A stretch of DNA of 64,000 nt, from the NCBI GenBank assembly GCA_020746995.1, contig JAGPXD010000006.1, positions 1,922,001 to 1,986,000 of the forward strand, given 5' to 3'. The notes below the pieces were generated by a model. It searched no databases and was not told where the DNA came from. It worked only from the letters and a program-made list of their open reading frames with translations. The translations under genes and the position numbers were made by a program. Below are positions 1 through 11,754 of the stretch, piece by piece. Within the stretch, counting starts at the first letter, position 1, and each line of letters begins with the position of its first letter. The stretch comes from Plectosphaerella cucumerina. Taxonomy: Eukaryota > Ascomycota > Sordariomycetes > Glomerellales > Plectosphaerellaceae.

Positions 1-874
1 CCTGCCGCCCCTGCTTCCTGACCACTCGCGAGCCGGAGCACCTTGCCTCTTTGAACCGATGCCCTCGAACCATAGGGCACAGCTGCCCAAATGCCCCCCA
101 AGCCCCCCCTGTCCGGACAGCTGGGGTTGACCCGGTCCCCCCGTCGAGAGCGCTGACACCTCAGGGACGGGATCATGGATGGGGGAGCGCTAGGCCTCCT
201 GCAGCACCGTGCCCGCGGGCTTTCCAGCTTACCCGCCCCCCTGGAGCCTGGGCTGGCCCGTTCTCGACCTTCCCCGGTCATCGTTCCGCCCACTCAACCG
301 CCCAGATGCAGCGCCCGCCGCGCCGCCGCCGTCGCTCTCCTGAGGTTGGATGGATCCGGCCTCCGAGTCCCTCCATCCCCCCCCATGTCCCTGAGCCTGA
401 GCTCCTCTCCTCGTCGGGGGGGCACTTTCTAGGTCGTCGAGCCGTCTCGCTCCTCAGCTCGTTGCGACTCGACTCGTCGTCGAACACACACCTCCACACC
501 TCTCCTCCCGCCCATCCTCACCCTTCGTCGTTCGTTCCCCCTCCCCTCCCGCCGACAGACTCGACATTCGACTCTGGCGACATCTACAACGGCGCGGTCC
601 GATCCCGACAGCGCGCGCGCACCTCATCCTTTGTGTTCCCAGATCTTGGCCGCAGCAACGAGAACCCTTGGCTTCACTCCCCTTGGACCACATTCTACGA
701 CACCCACCCCTCCCCTATCCTGATTACACACGAACCCCGATATTATTCTTGCAGTGCCGATACCTACCCCAGGGAAACAGACGGGCCGTCGCAGTTTGGA
801 TCAGGCAGAGCATGATATGCGCGAGGCGCGGCGAGCCCAATCCCTGGTAGCCCCGACGCCAGTACCTTGACCAC
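1..874. promoter_or_regulatory. upstream region and probable 5' leader of the methyltransferase gene
   Basis: The stretch is rich in pyrimidine tracts (for example around 480-560 and 680-730), typical of filamentous-fungal promoters and leaders. Several overlapping ORFs exist on both strands, the longest 254 codons, but they are rich in P, S, R and H, share no recognisable motif, and look like by-products of GC-rich sequence. I see no gene here. Confidence 0.45.
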
Positions 875-2400
875 ATGGCCAAGAAGCGACGGACGAAGAA
901 GCGCAAGGCCTCCGCAGCCGGAGCGCACGTGTCGCAGGACAACGAGGACGACACCATGCAGTCGCAGCCGGCATCACCAACCCACGGAGGGTCGCAGCAG
1001 GCCTTGGGCGAAAGGGCCCTGGCGAGATCATCGCTGCTCTCTACAGAGGGAAAGTCCAGCGAGGGCAGGGCGTCGAGCGAGATGGGGGAGGGCACGTACA
1101 CGGAAATGACGAGCGCCGTGAGCTCAGACGGTCATGACGAGGCGAATCTTGCCAGCGTGCTGCGCGCTCGTCGTCTCCGCGCGCGGCAGCCGCAGTACCA
1201 TCACGATGAGGACGGAGACGATGAAGACGACCATATGAGCGACGGCCGATCGATGTATGGCGCCCCCAGCGAATATCCGACGATCGCGACAAAGCACAGG
1301 GTAGAGATGCCATATGGCATGGACCATGATCAAGACGAGGACATGCAAGTCCCCTAGTCCCCCCCTTCCCCCGTGTCAAAGACTGACAGTCGAAACTTCA
1401 CAGGCTCTCCACGAGATCTATTACCGAACAAGATCTCGACTACCGGTGGGAGCACGGCCGCCGCTACTGCGGCCCGCACTACTTCATGCCCAACGACGAC
1501 TACGAACAGATTCGCCTTAGCCTCGTCCACCGCATCTTCATCGACATCTTCGACGGCAAGCTCACGTCAACGCCCCTCGATGACCCCGAGCTGATCCTCG
1601 ACGTTGGAACCGGTATTGGCGAATGGGCTATTGGCATGGCCGACCTGTACCCTGACTGCGAGGTCATCGGGACCGACATCTCGGCTATCCAGCCAACATC
1701 GGTCCCGACCAACTGCTTCTTCGAGGTTGACGACGCAGAGCTCGAGTGGACGCGCGAGCCAGACTCGTTCGACCTCATCCACTTCCGGAACCTGCTCGGC
1801 TGCTTCTCCGACTGGCACCTGATTTACGACGAGGCCTTCCGCGCCCTCAAACCCGGCGGCTGGATCGAGCTCATCGACTTTGACGAGTCAAACGGCGGGC
1901 TATCAGGCTTCGTCGCCCAGTTCCCGCCAGACTCGGACATACATGAGCTCTTCCCCAATTATCTTCAGGCCGTCGAGAAATCGGGCCGCGTACGTGGCCT
2001 CGCACATCTCAACCCATCATGGCTCAACCGCGCCGGCTTTGTCGATATCAAGGTCACCGACCACGTCATCCCCATCGACAACGAGGCCGGTGGCGGAAGG
2101 CTCTGGCTCATTTCCTGCATCGACGGCCTCGAAGCCATGTGTCTTCGTACCATGACCCAGTACGGCGGCTGGGAACCCGACCGCGTGAAGCAATCGTGTT
2201 ACAACGTCGCCAAGGAGATGGCTCTGTTCGCCAAGGACCCCGTCAAGGCAAAGGGCTTGACCATGAACGTCCGCGTCGTCATTGGCAGGAAGCCTCTGAT
2301 GGCGGACGGGGAGAGGAGTCCTGTTGCGCCTTGCAGCGGCGCGGCGTCGCCAGAGCATGATGTGGCTCAGGTGACGGAGGGGCAGACACCGGCGCCATGA
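875..2400 (+). CDS. LaeA-like SAM-dependent methyltransferase
   Basis: Predicted class I S-adenosylmethionine-dependent methyltransferase of the fungal LaeA-like group, whose members act on secondary metabolism and development in the nucleus. Two exons are inferred, 875 to about 1348 and about 1390 to 2400, giving roughly 494 residues. The N-terminal 158 residues are a basic start (KKRRTKKRK) followed by a low-complexity acidic region. The catalytic part carries the family entry motif (YRWEHGRRYC, then FMPNDDYEQIR), SAM motif I (DVGTGIGEWA, near residue 229), an acidic loop (IGTDIS) and the post-II/III signature LKPGGWIELIDFDE. The intron is the weak point: the donor (AAGTCC) is poor. The acceptor near 1389 restores the frame, whereas the better-looking acceptor at 1403 does not with this donor. 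No biosynthetic cluster lies alongside, so the target cannot be inferred. Confidence 0.85.
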
Positions 2401-2989
2401 GGTGACCAAGGAGCTTGCTTCTGACTTTATATATCTTGCATTCCCCGTGGGCGGCGGTCTGATGTTCTGCTGTATACTTCTCGTACATACTTGGTGGAGT
2501 CCTTGCTCTGCACACCGGCTGGCGTCTTGCGGGAGTTCTTAGAGAGAGACAACGGGGTTCTGGAGCGAGGGTCATGGATCCCTTCAATAGCAGGACATGT
2601 AGCTGCTTTGAATGTGTTCGGATGTAACAGGCCTGATGGGCTAGTGGGCCTACAGTCTACGGATCCATTTGAATTGAGAATCATCGACTCGACTTGAAAT
2701 GCTGTGTTGTCTCTTGGTATTCCGATGTGCTCGAGGCAGATGTAGTCGTGGTGATACGGAGGATGGCTCAGACAAAAGCAGCGTCTCCGCTAACCCACTT
2801 CGGGCAACCAGCTTGCCCCGTCCTTGGGCAGCTCCCGCAGCAGCGACGACATCATCTCTCCTCCACCACCCACGAACACCTCACCACGACCTCCCGCGCG
2901 CAACTCAACCACCGACACGACCGGCGCTCACGCTCTACACTACATCCCGATACATTTGTATGGCAACATGACCGCATGACCCCGCAGCT
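2401..2989. other. intergenic region between the methyltransferase gene and vps18
   Basis: This holds the 3' end of the methyltransferase transcript and the vps18 promoter. The last 150 bases are rich in C and CA-type repeats (cacc/accac), a common fungal leader pattern. No coding exon is recognisable. Confidence 0.5.
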
Positions 2990-5900
2990 ATGGCCCTGGA
3001 TGCAGCCGACGGCTTCGCCGCCAGCAATGGCGTCCTCGACCTCGACAACAGCGCGTTGCCCATGTTCGTGGTCGAGCGCGTACAGCTTCAGTTCTCCGTC
3101 GCCGCCGACTTTGTCGCCGCCCAGGTCGCGAATAATGTCCTGATTCTGGCGCTCTCCAACGGGCGCATCTTGCGCATCGACCTGAACAAGCCCGAGGACA
3201 TTGACGGTAGGCACAGTCCGCCTGGCCCGCGGTATCACCCGCTGACGAACCCCTCTTCTAGACATCGATCTCCCCAAGAAAGCCTCCGAGGTGGGCATCA
3301 TCCGCCGAATGTTCCTCGACCCTACCGCGTCGCATCTCATCGTTTGCACGGCGCTGGGGGAGAACTACTACCTACACTCCCAAAACAAGACCCCTAGGCA
3401 CCTCGCGCGGCTGCGGGGCGTCTCGATCGAGAGCGTGGCATGGAACCCGTCGTTCCCCACGGCCTCGACCCGCGAGATCCTGCTCGGCGCGTCCGACGGC
3501 AACATCTACGAGGCCCTGATCGAGGCCACGTCCGAGTTCTACAAGAAGGACATCCGCCTGAAGAACTTACACCGCCTGCAGGACGGTCCCATCACCGGCC
3601 TCTGGGTCGACACGCTCAATGGGCGCGCCGACTCGCGCAGGGTCGTGATCGCGCAGCAGGGTCGGCTATTCCATCTGGCCGGGAAGATCGGCAGCGGACA
3701 CGACAGCGGCGGATCCATCTACACCAAGCTCTTCGAGTCGGAGGAGCCCACCACGCACGAGCTGCCGAGGACCACGTCGGGTGGTGCCCCGTCTGCGCTT
3801 GTCGTGTCGCCTGACCCGCCGGAGGTCAATCCCTACGAGGACCATGATCTGGAGAGGGCGTACGCGTGGCTTTCGTCGCAGGGTGTCTTTCACGGCAAGC
3901 TGCTGACGTCGGGTGACGCGGATCTAGGCAGCAAGATTTTCTCGGAGTCCAAGCTCCTGGCAAGATCTCAGCTATTCCAGGCTGATGCCAAGAAGAGGGG
4001 ACCGACGGAGGTCATTGAGTCTATTGCTCTGACGCAGTGGCATATTATTCACCTGATTGGGGGCCGCGTCATTGCCACCAACAGGCTGACCGGGTCGATC
4101 GTCTATGACCAGGTCGTGCTGGACCCGGGCCAGAAGGCCCTGGGACTATACGTCGACCTGCAGAAGAACACCTTTTGGTTGTTCACCACGCAGGAAATTT
4201 TCGAGGTTGTTGTTCGGGACGAGGACCGGAACGTGTGGCAGATCATGTTGGGGATGCAGCAATTCGACGCGGCTCTGCAACATGCAAAGACGTCAGCGCA
4301 GAAGGAGACGGTGGCCACCTCGTACGGTGACCATCTCGTGCGCAAGGGCCATTTCCTCGAAGCCGCGGCCGTCTACGGCAGGAGCAACAAGCCGTTCGAG
4401 GAGGTTGCGCTATCCCTCATCGACAATGCGCAGCCGGACGCCTTGCGGAAGTACCTCCTGGCCAAGCTCGCATCTCTCAAGAAGGCGGCCGTCATGCAGA
4501 GGATCATGGTGGCCAGTTGGCTGGTTGAGGTATTCATGGCCAAGCTGAACTCTCTGGACGACACCATCATCTCCCAAGCCGAGCTAGTCGAAAACGCGAC
4601 CCCCGCGAATTCCCAGAGCCAGCTCCACGAGGTCCGCAAGGAGTACCAGGACTTCATCGCAAGGTACAAGCTCGACCTGGACAAGCGGACCGTCTACGAC
4701 GTGATCAGCAGCCACGGTCGGGAGGAGGAGCTGCTCTTCTTCGCCAACGCCGTCAACGACTACAACTATATTCTGTCGTACTGGGTTCAGCGGGAGAGGT
4801 GGACCGAGGTGCTCAACGTGCTGAAGAAGCAGACGGATCCCGAGGTGTTCTACAAGTACAGCACGGTGCTCATGACGCACAGGGCGACAGATCTGGTGGA
4901 CATACTGATGCGCCATTCGGACCTGAAGCCTCGCAAGCTCATTCCCGCCATGCTGGAGTACAACAAGACCTACACGGGGACGGTCGGGCAGAACCAGGCC
5001 ATCCGATACCTGCAGTATGTCATCAACACTCTCCGGTCTGACGACTCTGCGGTGCACAACACGCTCGTCTCCATCTACGCCTCGCATCCATCCTCGGACG
5101 AGGCCGGGCTCCTGGCGTACCTGGAGTCACAGGGGGACGAGCCTAGTTACGACCCAGACTTTGCGCTCCGTCTCTGCATCCAGCACCACAGGACGCTGTC
5201 GTGTGTGCACATTTTTACCAGCATGGGGCAGTATCTACAGGCCGTAGACCTGGCCCTCTCGCACAACCAGGTCGAACTGGCGTCGGTCATCGCCGATAGG
5301 CCCATCTCCAACCCGCAGCTGCGCAAGCGGCTGTGGCTGGCGGTGGCGCGCAAGGTGATCACGCAGTCGGACGGCATCAAGACGGCCATCGAATTCCTCA
5401 AGCGGTGCGACCTGCTCAAGATCGAGGATCTGATCCCTTTCTTCCCGGACTTTGTCGTCATCGACGACTTCAAGGAGGAGATCTGCACGGCGCTCGAGGA
5501 TTACAGCCGCAACATTGACTCGCTGAAGCAGGAGATGGACGAGTCGTCGCAGACGGCGGCGAACATCAAGGTGGACATTGCGGCGCTGGACCATCGGTAC
5601 GCCATTGTCGAGCCGGGCGAGAAGTGCTACGTGTGCAGCCTGCCGCTGCTGAGCCGGCAGTTCTTCGTGTTCCCGTGCCAGCACTCGTTCCACTCGGACT
5701 GTCTGGGCCGCAAGGTGCTGGAGCAGTCGGGGGCGGGGACGGGCAAGAGGATCAGGGAGCTGCAGGTGCAGATCAGCAAGGGCCTGGTCAGCGGGACGAG
5801 GCGGGAGGCCATGATTGCGGAGCTCGACTCGCTGGTTGCCTCGGCGTGGTAAGTTATTTCAGTGCTGGGGTGTTCCCTTCCTCCTCCCTTCGTTCCTTCT

Positions 5901-6033
5901 TTAGGCACCCGCGTTTTGGGGGAACGTGCAGCTGACTCGGACCGACAGCATATTGTGCAGTGAGTTTGCGATTAAGCGTATCGACGAGCCGTTCATCACG
6001 GCGCAGGATAATGTCAGCGACTGGCTAGTGTGA
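2990..6033 (+). CDS. vps18: Vps18/Pep3, vacuolar protein sorting subunit of CORVET and HOPS
   Basis: Core subunit of the class C Vps complexes that tether membranes at endosomes and the vacuole. Three exons join cleanly: 2990-3206, 3262-5848 and 5949-6033, encoding 962 residues, the usual Vps18 length. The N-terminal half is the beta-propeller region, with conserved Pep3 stretches such as GIIRRMFLDP and GALGENYYLH-like sequence near the second exon start. The middle is the alpha-solenoid. The C-terminus is a RING-type zinc module: CYVC at about residue 861, PCQHSFHSDC, then CILC. The last pair is created by the third exon, because the TG at the end of exon 2 plus C at 5949 makes the first Cys of CILC. 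That split codon is strong evidence for the small 85-bp terminal exon. It ends convergently with the V-ATPase gene 287 bp away. Confidence 0.95.
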
Positions 6034-6319
6034 TGGGGGCAGCAGCGTTAGGAGGGCTGGCAGAGCTGAGGGCGGCACATGTTATGATTGTACATTTCTA
6101 GAGCATTCACGGCGGGGTGCGCTGCAGTCTATACCCGGGCCATTTTTGAGAATCGAGCTTGAAGTTTGGGTTTTTGCATGCGAGCGAGCGGAGCTGGCGC
6201 AGGTGAGTCGGCTGCTATTTATGGTACTCTGCTGACCGGCATGTATTTGTTCCTCTGCTCCATGGTGGGTAGCATGGCCGAGTCTAGACCCCGGATATCA
6301 GACCAAGGGAGGACCTCCC

Positions 6320-6997
6320 TTAGTACGCGCACTCGCCAACGTCGAGCTTGGACTTTGTCAGCATCAGGATGGAGACGATGACGCCGTATAGACCCAGGAC
6401 TTCTGCGAAGATGAGGATGAGCACCATGCCGACGTAAAGGCGTGGTTGCTGGGTCGAAGCTCGCACTGGAAGGTTATCAGCCACGAGGCTACGGTGGAAG
6501 AAATGGAGGAAACGCACCGCCGGCATCACCCACGATGCCAATGGCGAAACCGGCGGCCAGGCCGCACAGGCCGACGGAGAGACCGGCCCCGAACTGCAGG
6601 AAGCCGGTGTGCAGGGCCATGCGCTCGACGAGGCTGCTGGAGATGATGACGCTGGCGACCAGGCCGTAGATTGCGAGAATCTGGGCCATGATGGCGCACA
6701 GGGTGTTCTGCATGAGGCGTTCGGGGCGGATGATGCCGCTGGAGAAGATTGCGCCGGAGGACTTTGCCGTGCCGTAGGAGGCGCCGAAGACGGTGAGGGT
6801 TATGGAGGCCATGCAGCCCAGGGCGCCGAAGAAGGACTGGGTGGGATCATTGTTGAGGAGAGGTCAGGGTGGGAGGACGTGGGAGGCTTACGGCGTATGC
6901 TGGGCTGTACAGGGGGGTGGTCAGGACGAGGGCATCGTGATGAGAGGGTTTCTTGGGAACGTTACCAGCGGTCTGTGGTCTGTGTGTAGATTTCCAT
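6320..6997 (-). CDS. vma3: V-ATPase proteolipid subunit c (Vma3-like)
   Basis: Subunit of the proton-translocating c-ring of the vacuolar H+-ATPase membrane sector. Four exons on the minus strand are inferred: 6966-6997, a 13-nt microexon 6892-6904, 6518-6836 and 6320-6465, totalling 169 residues against about 160-165 for the family. All four pieces join in frame. The microexon supplies CPAYA, which matches the conserved CPVYAPFFGA start of subunit c. Four hydrophobic segments follow, with hallmarks GASYGTAKS, AIYGLV, GAGLSVGLCGLAAGFAIGIVGDAG and QQPRLYVGM. The proton-carrying Glu of TM4 is present in LILIFAEVLGLYG. The sequence is odd between TM1 and TM2: KSSGAIFSSGIIRPERLM replaces the usual KSGVGI segment, and MAQILAIYG replaces MAGIIAIYG. 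The C-terminal tail is also longer. It could be a paralogue of c or c' rather than the main c subunit. Confidence 0.88.
6892..6904 (-). other. 13-nt microexon of the V-ATPase proteolipid gene
   Basis: The upstream intron (6905-6965) has donor GTAACG and a textbook CTGAC branch site and TACAG acceptor. The downstream intron (6837-6891) has donor GTAAGC and a CTGAC branch site before CCCAG. Splicing joins TG from exon 1 to C of the microexon, making Cys, then encodes P-A-Y-A. This reproduces the conserved N-terminus of subunit c. Reading straight through the upstream intron instead gives a different N-terminus (ending LTTPLYSPAYA) without an in-frame ATG nearby. Confidence 0.75.
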
Positions 6998-9972
6998 GAT
7001 GGGCTGGGTGGAGGGGTGTATCGGGACTTGTTGCATGTATACTGAGGGGATGTCGGATGGTGTTTGACGGGAGTGACTGAGGCAGGCAGACGGGCACGCG
7101 GATGGGTTGAGACGAGACACGTTGGGATGTGATCACTTTTGAGAGAGATGCCTCTGGAGAATGAGTATATTTACGATGGTCACGTCTAGGCAGCTGTTTA
7201 GAGGTTTTCCTGGGGGCTGTCATTCCGTCGCCAAGTTGGACGCAGTGAAGAGGCCGCCGTGCCAAGGGGCTGTCTCTCGGGCGAGATTATCTGGGAAGAC
7301 GGGCAGATGGCTGTGATCTGGTGAGACTGGAGAGGTAACGAATGCTAAGGCACGTCTTCAGCCGTCGGGCATCTTGGACTGGTGGTGCTGGGGGTTGAAA
7401 GGAGGGAGTCCAGGCAGACGGATAAGGAGGTTGGTGATTGGCTCGGAGGCGTGTGACGATGGCGTCGTCGGACCACCTGCCAGGGCTACAATGTAAGACG
7501 GGCAGGAACAACCCGCAGTCGTACCTGCTTCTTCCAGTTCCTCAAGTCCGACATCCTGACCTTAGGTAATCGAGCTTGGCGGTCGTGTCCACGTCTCAGA
7601 AGTCGGCCCCTCTTGTCGGATCGTGCCCTCTTCAAACATAAACATCTCATGCCCGCGCCGGCCACCCGACCACGATGGGATTTCTCCGTTCGGCACCGAA
7701 GCCCCGCAGCCCGTTTGCCCGTTGCGGTCTTGTGTGAGGTTGAGTAGAGACCTGTGGCTTATGGTTAATGCTAACGGGCGAAATGGGGAGATTTCGATCG
7801 GCGTGACCAGACGTTGGTTGGGTCAGGCTATGACCGTTGAAGCTCATGCGTTCGAGGACGATACTGGAGAGCATTCGTCTGTCTGCCTATTCGACTACAG
7901 TCATGAAGGATCCAAGTGGCCAAGCTCCATCCCCACCCTTCTTCTCATCAAGATTACCACAAACGGCTACACCAAAAACCGTCGGTCCCAATGCAGTGGC
8001 GCAGCGGCGTAGCGGCCTATGTCGAACGGCAGTCTGAGTGACAGCCCGGGAGATCCGCGTGGGCCTCCCCACCGGACGAGCACGCAAGGCAGGGCGATGC
8101 CTTCGCCGATTGAGCGCGATCGAGCGGATGGCAAGGGCCGGAGTCGCAACGGGAAGCAACAAGGCATCGAGGGCAGGCTTGTTCCCAGATGCTCGGAAAC
8201 AGGACGCCCACCTTCCCGCCTCACGTCCCGCCGGGTTGCCTCTCCCCTTTCTCTTTCTGGCTGGAGTGGATCTCCCGCTCTCGTCGGTGACGATGTGCTG
8301 CGAACCGAAGCATTGAAGAAACGGGCGGGCCGGGGGCAGAAAAAGAGGCCGCGCACCCCGACGCACGTGTCGTCTTCCCTCAGCCTCACTCCGATTGCCG
8401 ACTCTTCCACCGGACGACGAATCCCACTCGACATCAACAATGCGATGATGGAAGTGCAGGACAAATCTCCCCCAGGACATTTCTCAGACCGTATTAATTC
8501 CCCTCGACACCAGGATCCCGAAGACTTGGCTTCGCGGCTTTCACTCCAGCAAGCACATCCTGCGGTCCAGGGTCGCAAACCCCCCAGAGATCGACCGGGG
8601 GAATATGGATAAGCCCAGGGATCTTCCCACGATTGACCGGGGTTCGCCAGGGGGCCGGGCGGCGTCAGCGGGCGATGAGTGGTCGTGCACCCCGGCAGGG
8701 GCCTCTCCAGACGTGTATGATGATCGTGTCGAGCGTGTCACCTCCTGGCGCCCGGTCCCCGGCAGCGTTTCAACCGCCCCTCGACTCGCACACCAGACCG
8801 TCCCAGGCGGTCCCTCGACGCCGCCGCCGCCGCACACCGCCGCCCTAGCTTCCTCGATCCCTCGAATCTTCCTCGCTTTCTCCCATCCAAGCCAAAGCAG
8901 GCCAACCAAGCATGACAGTCAGCCCGCTTCTCGGCCCCTCCCCTGGATAACCTGGACCCTGGACCCCTGCAGCAGCGCGTCTTCTTCCCCCCTGGCCGCC
9001 CGCCCGCCCCTAGCCTCCCCCTTCGCCTGGGACCTGCTCGTCCTCATTCGGGCGAAGGCGTCGTCGTGATACCGCCGGACGGGCTCACCCACCGTACCGT
9101 GCTCAACCTAGAGAGGCCTTTCCCTTGTTGCTATTCCAGGCGTTTGATGCACGCAGCACCACCCTCGGTCCAGGCGGCTGAATCTTTAACTTGGCATGCC
9201 GGCGGTCTGTGACCCTGGCCCTGCCCTGCCTCTGTCTCCCACCCTTTCATACTTGGTGCCTCCCCGTCCCGACACCATCCTTCTGTGCAGCCACGTTTCC
9301 GGTCCCTCTTCCTCGCCCTCCCGACAAACAAACTAACCACCACCACCACCTCCCCGGGATTTCGTGAGCATTTCCTAAGCAGCCATCGTCATCGTCGGCC
9401 AGCTCGGCATCTCCAGCGCAGTCTCTCCTTGTCGGCGGCCGGAAAGGAACCCGACCACACACGCAACACGTCGTACGCGGCGGGTCGTACTGAGCCTGAG
9501 CCCCCACGTCGGTGACGACGCCCTCAATCACTAAGAGGCAGGCACTGCACTCACGACCGACCGGGACACAACACCTCACTCACTCTTCGTCAGCCACGGC
9601 GGCGCCTCCTCATTTTCTCTTCCGACTGAGCATTACGTGTGTCGGGCCACTCATTATTTTCCAGATGGGTTCATAGCACGGCGACCTTCTTCTTTCTCTT
9701 CTTCTTCTTTTCTTTTCTCAACACCTTGTTCCGACTGGGAAGTACGAGACGACCACGGGGGATCCGCCCAGGAGAAAAAAGCTACGAGTCACATTCTCCT
9801 CGCCTGTCAATCAACACGGAAACCCAACGTCGTCGGGGATTGCATCAGCCGGTTTGGGCGTCTCACTTCTCACGATTATTCTGCATTGCGCGTTGAACGT
9901 CCATGCAAGCCAAAACGATTACATCAAACAAAACTACAAAACCAAAAAACACCCTAGCCTTCCATCAGCAGC
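6998..9972. promoter_or_regulatory. 3-kb intergenic region: divergent promoters of the V-ATPase c and aspartic protease genes
   Basis: The two flanking genes point away from each other, so both promoters lie here. Long overlapping ORFs at 7887-8612 occur on both strands at once and lack any family motif, so I do not call a gene. A strong pyrimidine tract (CTTCTT-type) at about 9687-9719 lies 250-290 bp before the protease start and probably marks its promoter or transcription start region. Short upstream ATGs (9637, 9639 and 9903) precede the protease start, so the leader may hold uORFs if transcription begins upstream of them. Confidence 0.5.
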
Positions 9973-11458
9973 ATGAAGGCCATGTCGATATGGGCTCTTG
10001 GGGCCCTCGTGCTCTCGGCCAATGCTCTGGTGCTGGAAAAGCGGCAGGACGGTGGGCCGCCTCTCGTCGTCGGCCTGGACACGCAGAGGAGGCATGTCGT
10101 CAACCCGCACCTGAGAGATCAGGAGCGTCGGAGACGGCGACGGGACGGCCACGTACAGGCAACACTCGACAATATGGTGAGTGCTTTTGTCGTTCTTTTC
10201 GTATGGGTGGCGGCTCATGGGGACTGACATGTGCCAGCAAACACTGTACTTTGTCAACGCTTCCGTCGGCAACCCGCCACAACAGGTCCGCCTGCACCTC
10301 GACACAGGCAGCAGTGATCTCTGGCTCAACACACCCAACTCGGCCCTCTGCCGGGAACAGGACCGCCCGTGTGCTGTCTCGGGGACCTACTCGGCCAACT
10401 CGTCGTCAACCTACAGCTACGTCGGCAGCTACTTCAATATCTCCTACGTCGACGGCTCCGGCGCCTCGGGCGACTACGTTACCGACACGTTTTCCATCGG
10501 CGCCTCCAGGCTCGACAACTTCCAGTTCGGCATCGGCTACCAGAGCACCGCCGCCCAGTCCATCTTGGGAATCGGTTACAAATCCAATGAGGTCCAGGTT
10601 AACCGCGCCGGACTGAAACCCTACGACAACCTGCCAGCCAAGATGGCCTCGCAGGGCCTCATCCGCTCAAACGCCTTCAGCCTGTACCTCAACAGCCTGC
10701 AGTCGTCCACGGGCACCATCCTCTTCGGCGGCGTCGACACGGAACACTATGTCGGCCAGCTGCAGACGCTGCCTATCCAGGGTGCCTCCAACGGACACAG
10801 CGAATTCCTCATCACCCTGACCGGCGTCTCCCTCGGCTCCACCGTCCTCGCCGACAACATGGCCCTCGCCGTCCTCCTCGACTCGGGCTCCTCCCTGACC
10901 TACCTCCCCGACGCCATGGTCTCGCAGATCTTCGAGATGGTCGGCGCCGTCTATCAGGAACAGGAGGCCGTCGCCTTTGTCGACTGCCGCCTCGCCGAGG
11001 TCCAGGCCAACATGACATTCACCTTCTCCAACCCCCGCATCACCGTCAACCTGTCCGAGCTCGTCGTCGACATGCTGCAGATCACCGGCCGCCGCCCGAC
11101 CTTTGCCAACGGCGTCGACGCCTGTCTCTTTGGCATCGCCCCCGCCGGCAGAGGCACGAATGTCCTGGGAGACACGTTTATGCGCTCCGCCTACATCGTC
11201 TATGACCTCGACAATAACGAGATCTCCCTCGCCCAGACGCGCTTCAACGCCTCCACGTCGAATATCCTCCAGATCGGCTCTGGAAAGGGCGCCGTCCCTT
11301 CGGCCGTTGGTGTCGCCAGTCCCGTCTCGGCTACCCAGGGCGTCTCGAGCGGCGTCAACAGGGGTAACAACTCCGGTGCCGCGCTGAGGCCTCTCCTCGC
11401 TGCTGTGGCCGCCCTGACGGCGAGCACCCTCGTCGGCGCGCTGCTGTGCGTCGTCTGA
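9973..11458 (+). CDS. GPI-anchored pepsin-type aspartic protease (yapsin-like)
   Basis: Secreted A1-family endopeptidase predicted to sit on the plasma membrane or cell wall. Two exons, 9973-10176 and 10238-11458 (61-bp intron with CTGAC branch), encode 474 residues. The start gives a signal peptide (residues 1 to about 18) followed by a Kex2-type KR site at 23-24. A run of six arginines at about 52-57 may be a second pro-peptide processing site. Both catalytic triads are intact: DTGSS with Asp90 and DSGSS with Asp283. The flap tyrosine region and the late conserved motif NVLGDTFMRSAYIVYDLDNNEISLAQ are also present. The C-terminus is a Ser/Gly-rich linker, a small-residue omega-site region (NNSGAA) and a hydrophobic tail with no charged end, as expected for a GPI signal. 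The GPI-pathway gene pbn1 lies 1.6 kb downstream, but adjacency alone does not imply co-regulation. Confidence 0.93.
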
Positions 11459-11754
11459 GGTTTCTCTCATTTTCCTTCTCCACTCCAAGCAATCTTGTTT
11501 CTTGCTTCCTTGTTTTTTATCAACTGCATCATCAGAAAGTCGAGGCATTGCGACGGCGTTGTTTGTATTTTTCTCTCATCTAAAAACCGTTCTCTTTCAT
11601 CGCCTCCCGCGCAATGTATCTTTTCTGTCCGTCTGCAGAGTGGCCGGGCCCAGGGAGCGCAGCGTCGAATATACTACAAAGAAACAAATGGTAAAATTAG
11701 ACGTTACACCCAGCAGAACAGGACATTCGGGCATGGATGTGTTGCATGTCATGT

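Noticed and set aside
51..815. 254-codon plus-strand ORF at the left edge
   Set aside because: P/S/R/H-rich translation of pyrimidine-rich leader DNA, no domain.
1..6033. Secondary-metabolite cluster around the LaeA-like methyltransferase
   Set aside because: No polyketide synthase, NRPS, terpene or tailoring genes are nearby; the neighbour is Vps18.
7887..8612. Opposed ORFs of about 200 codons between the V-ATPase c and protease genes
   Set aside because: Open on both strands in several frames, no motif, R/P/S-rich.
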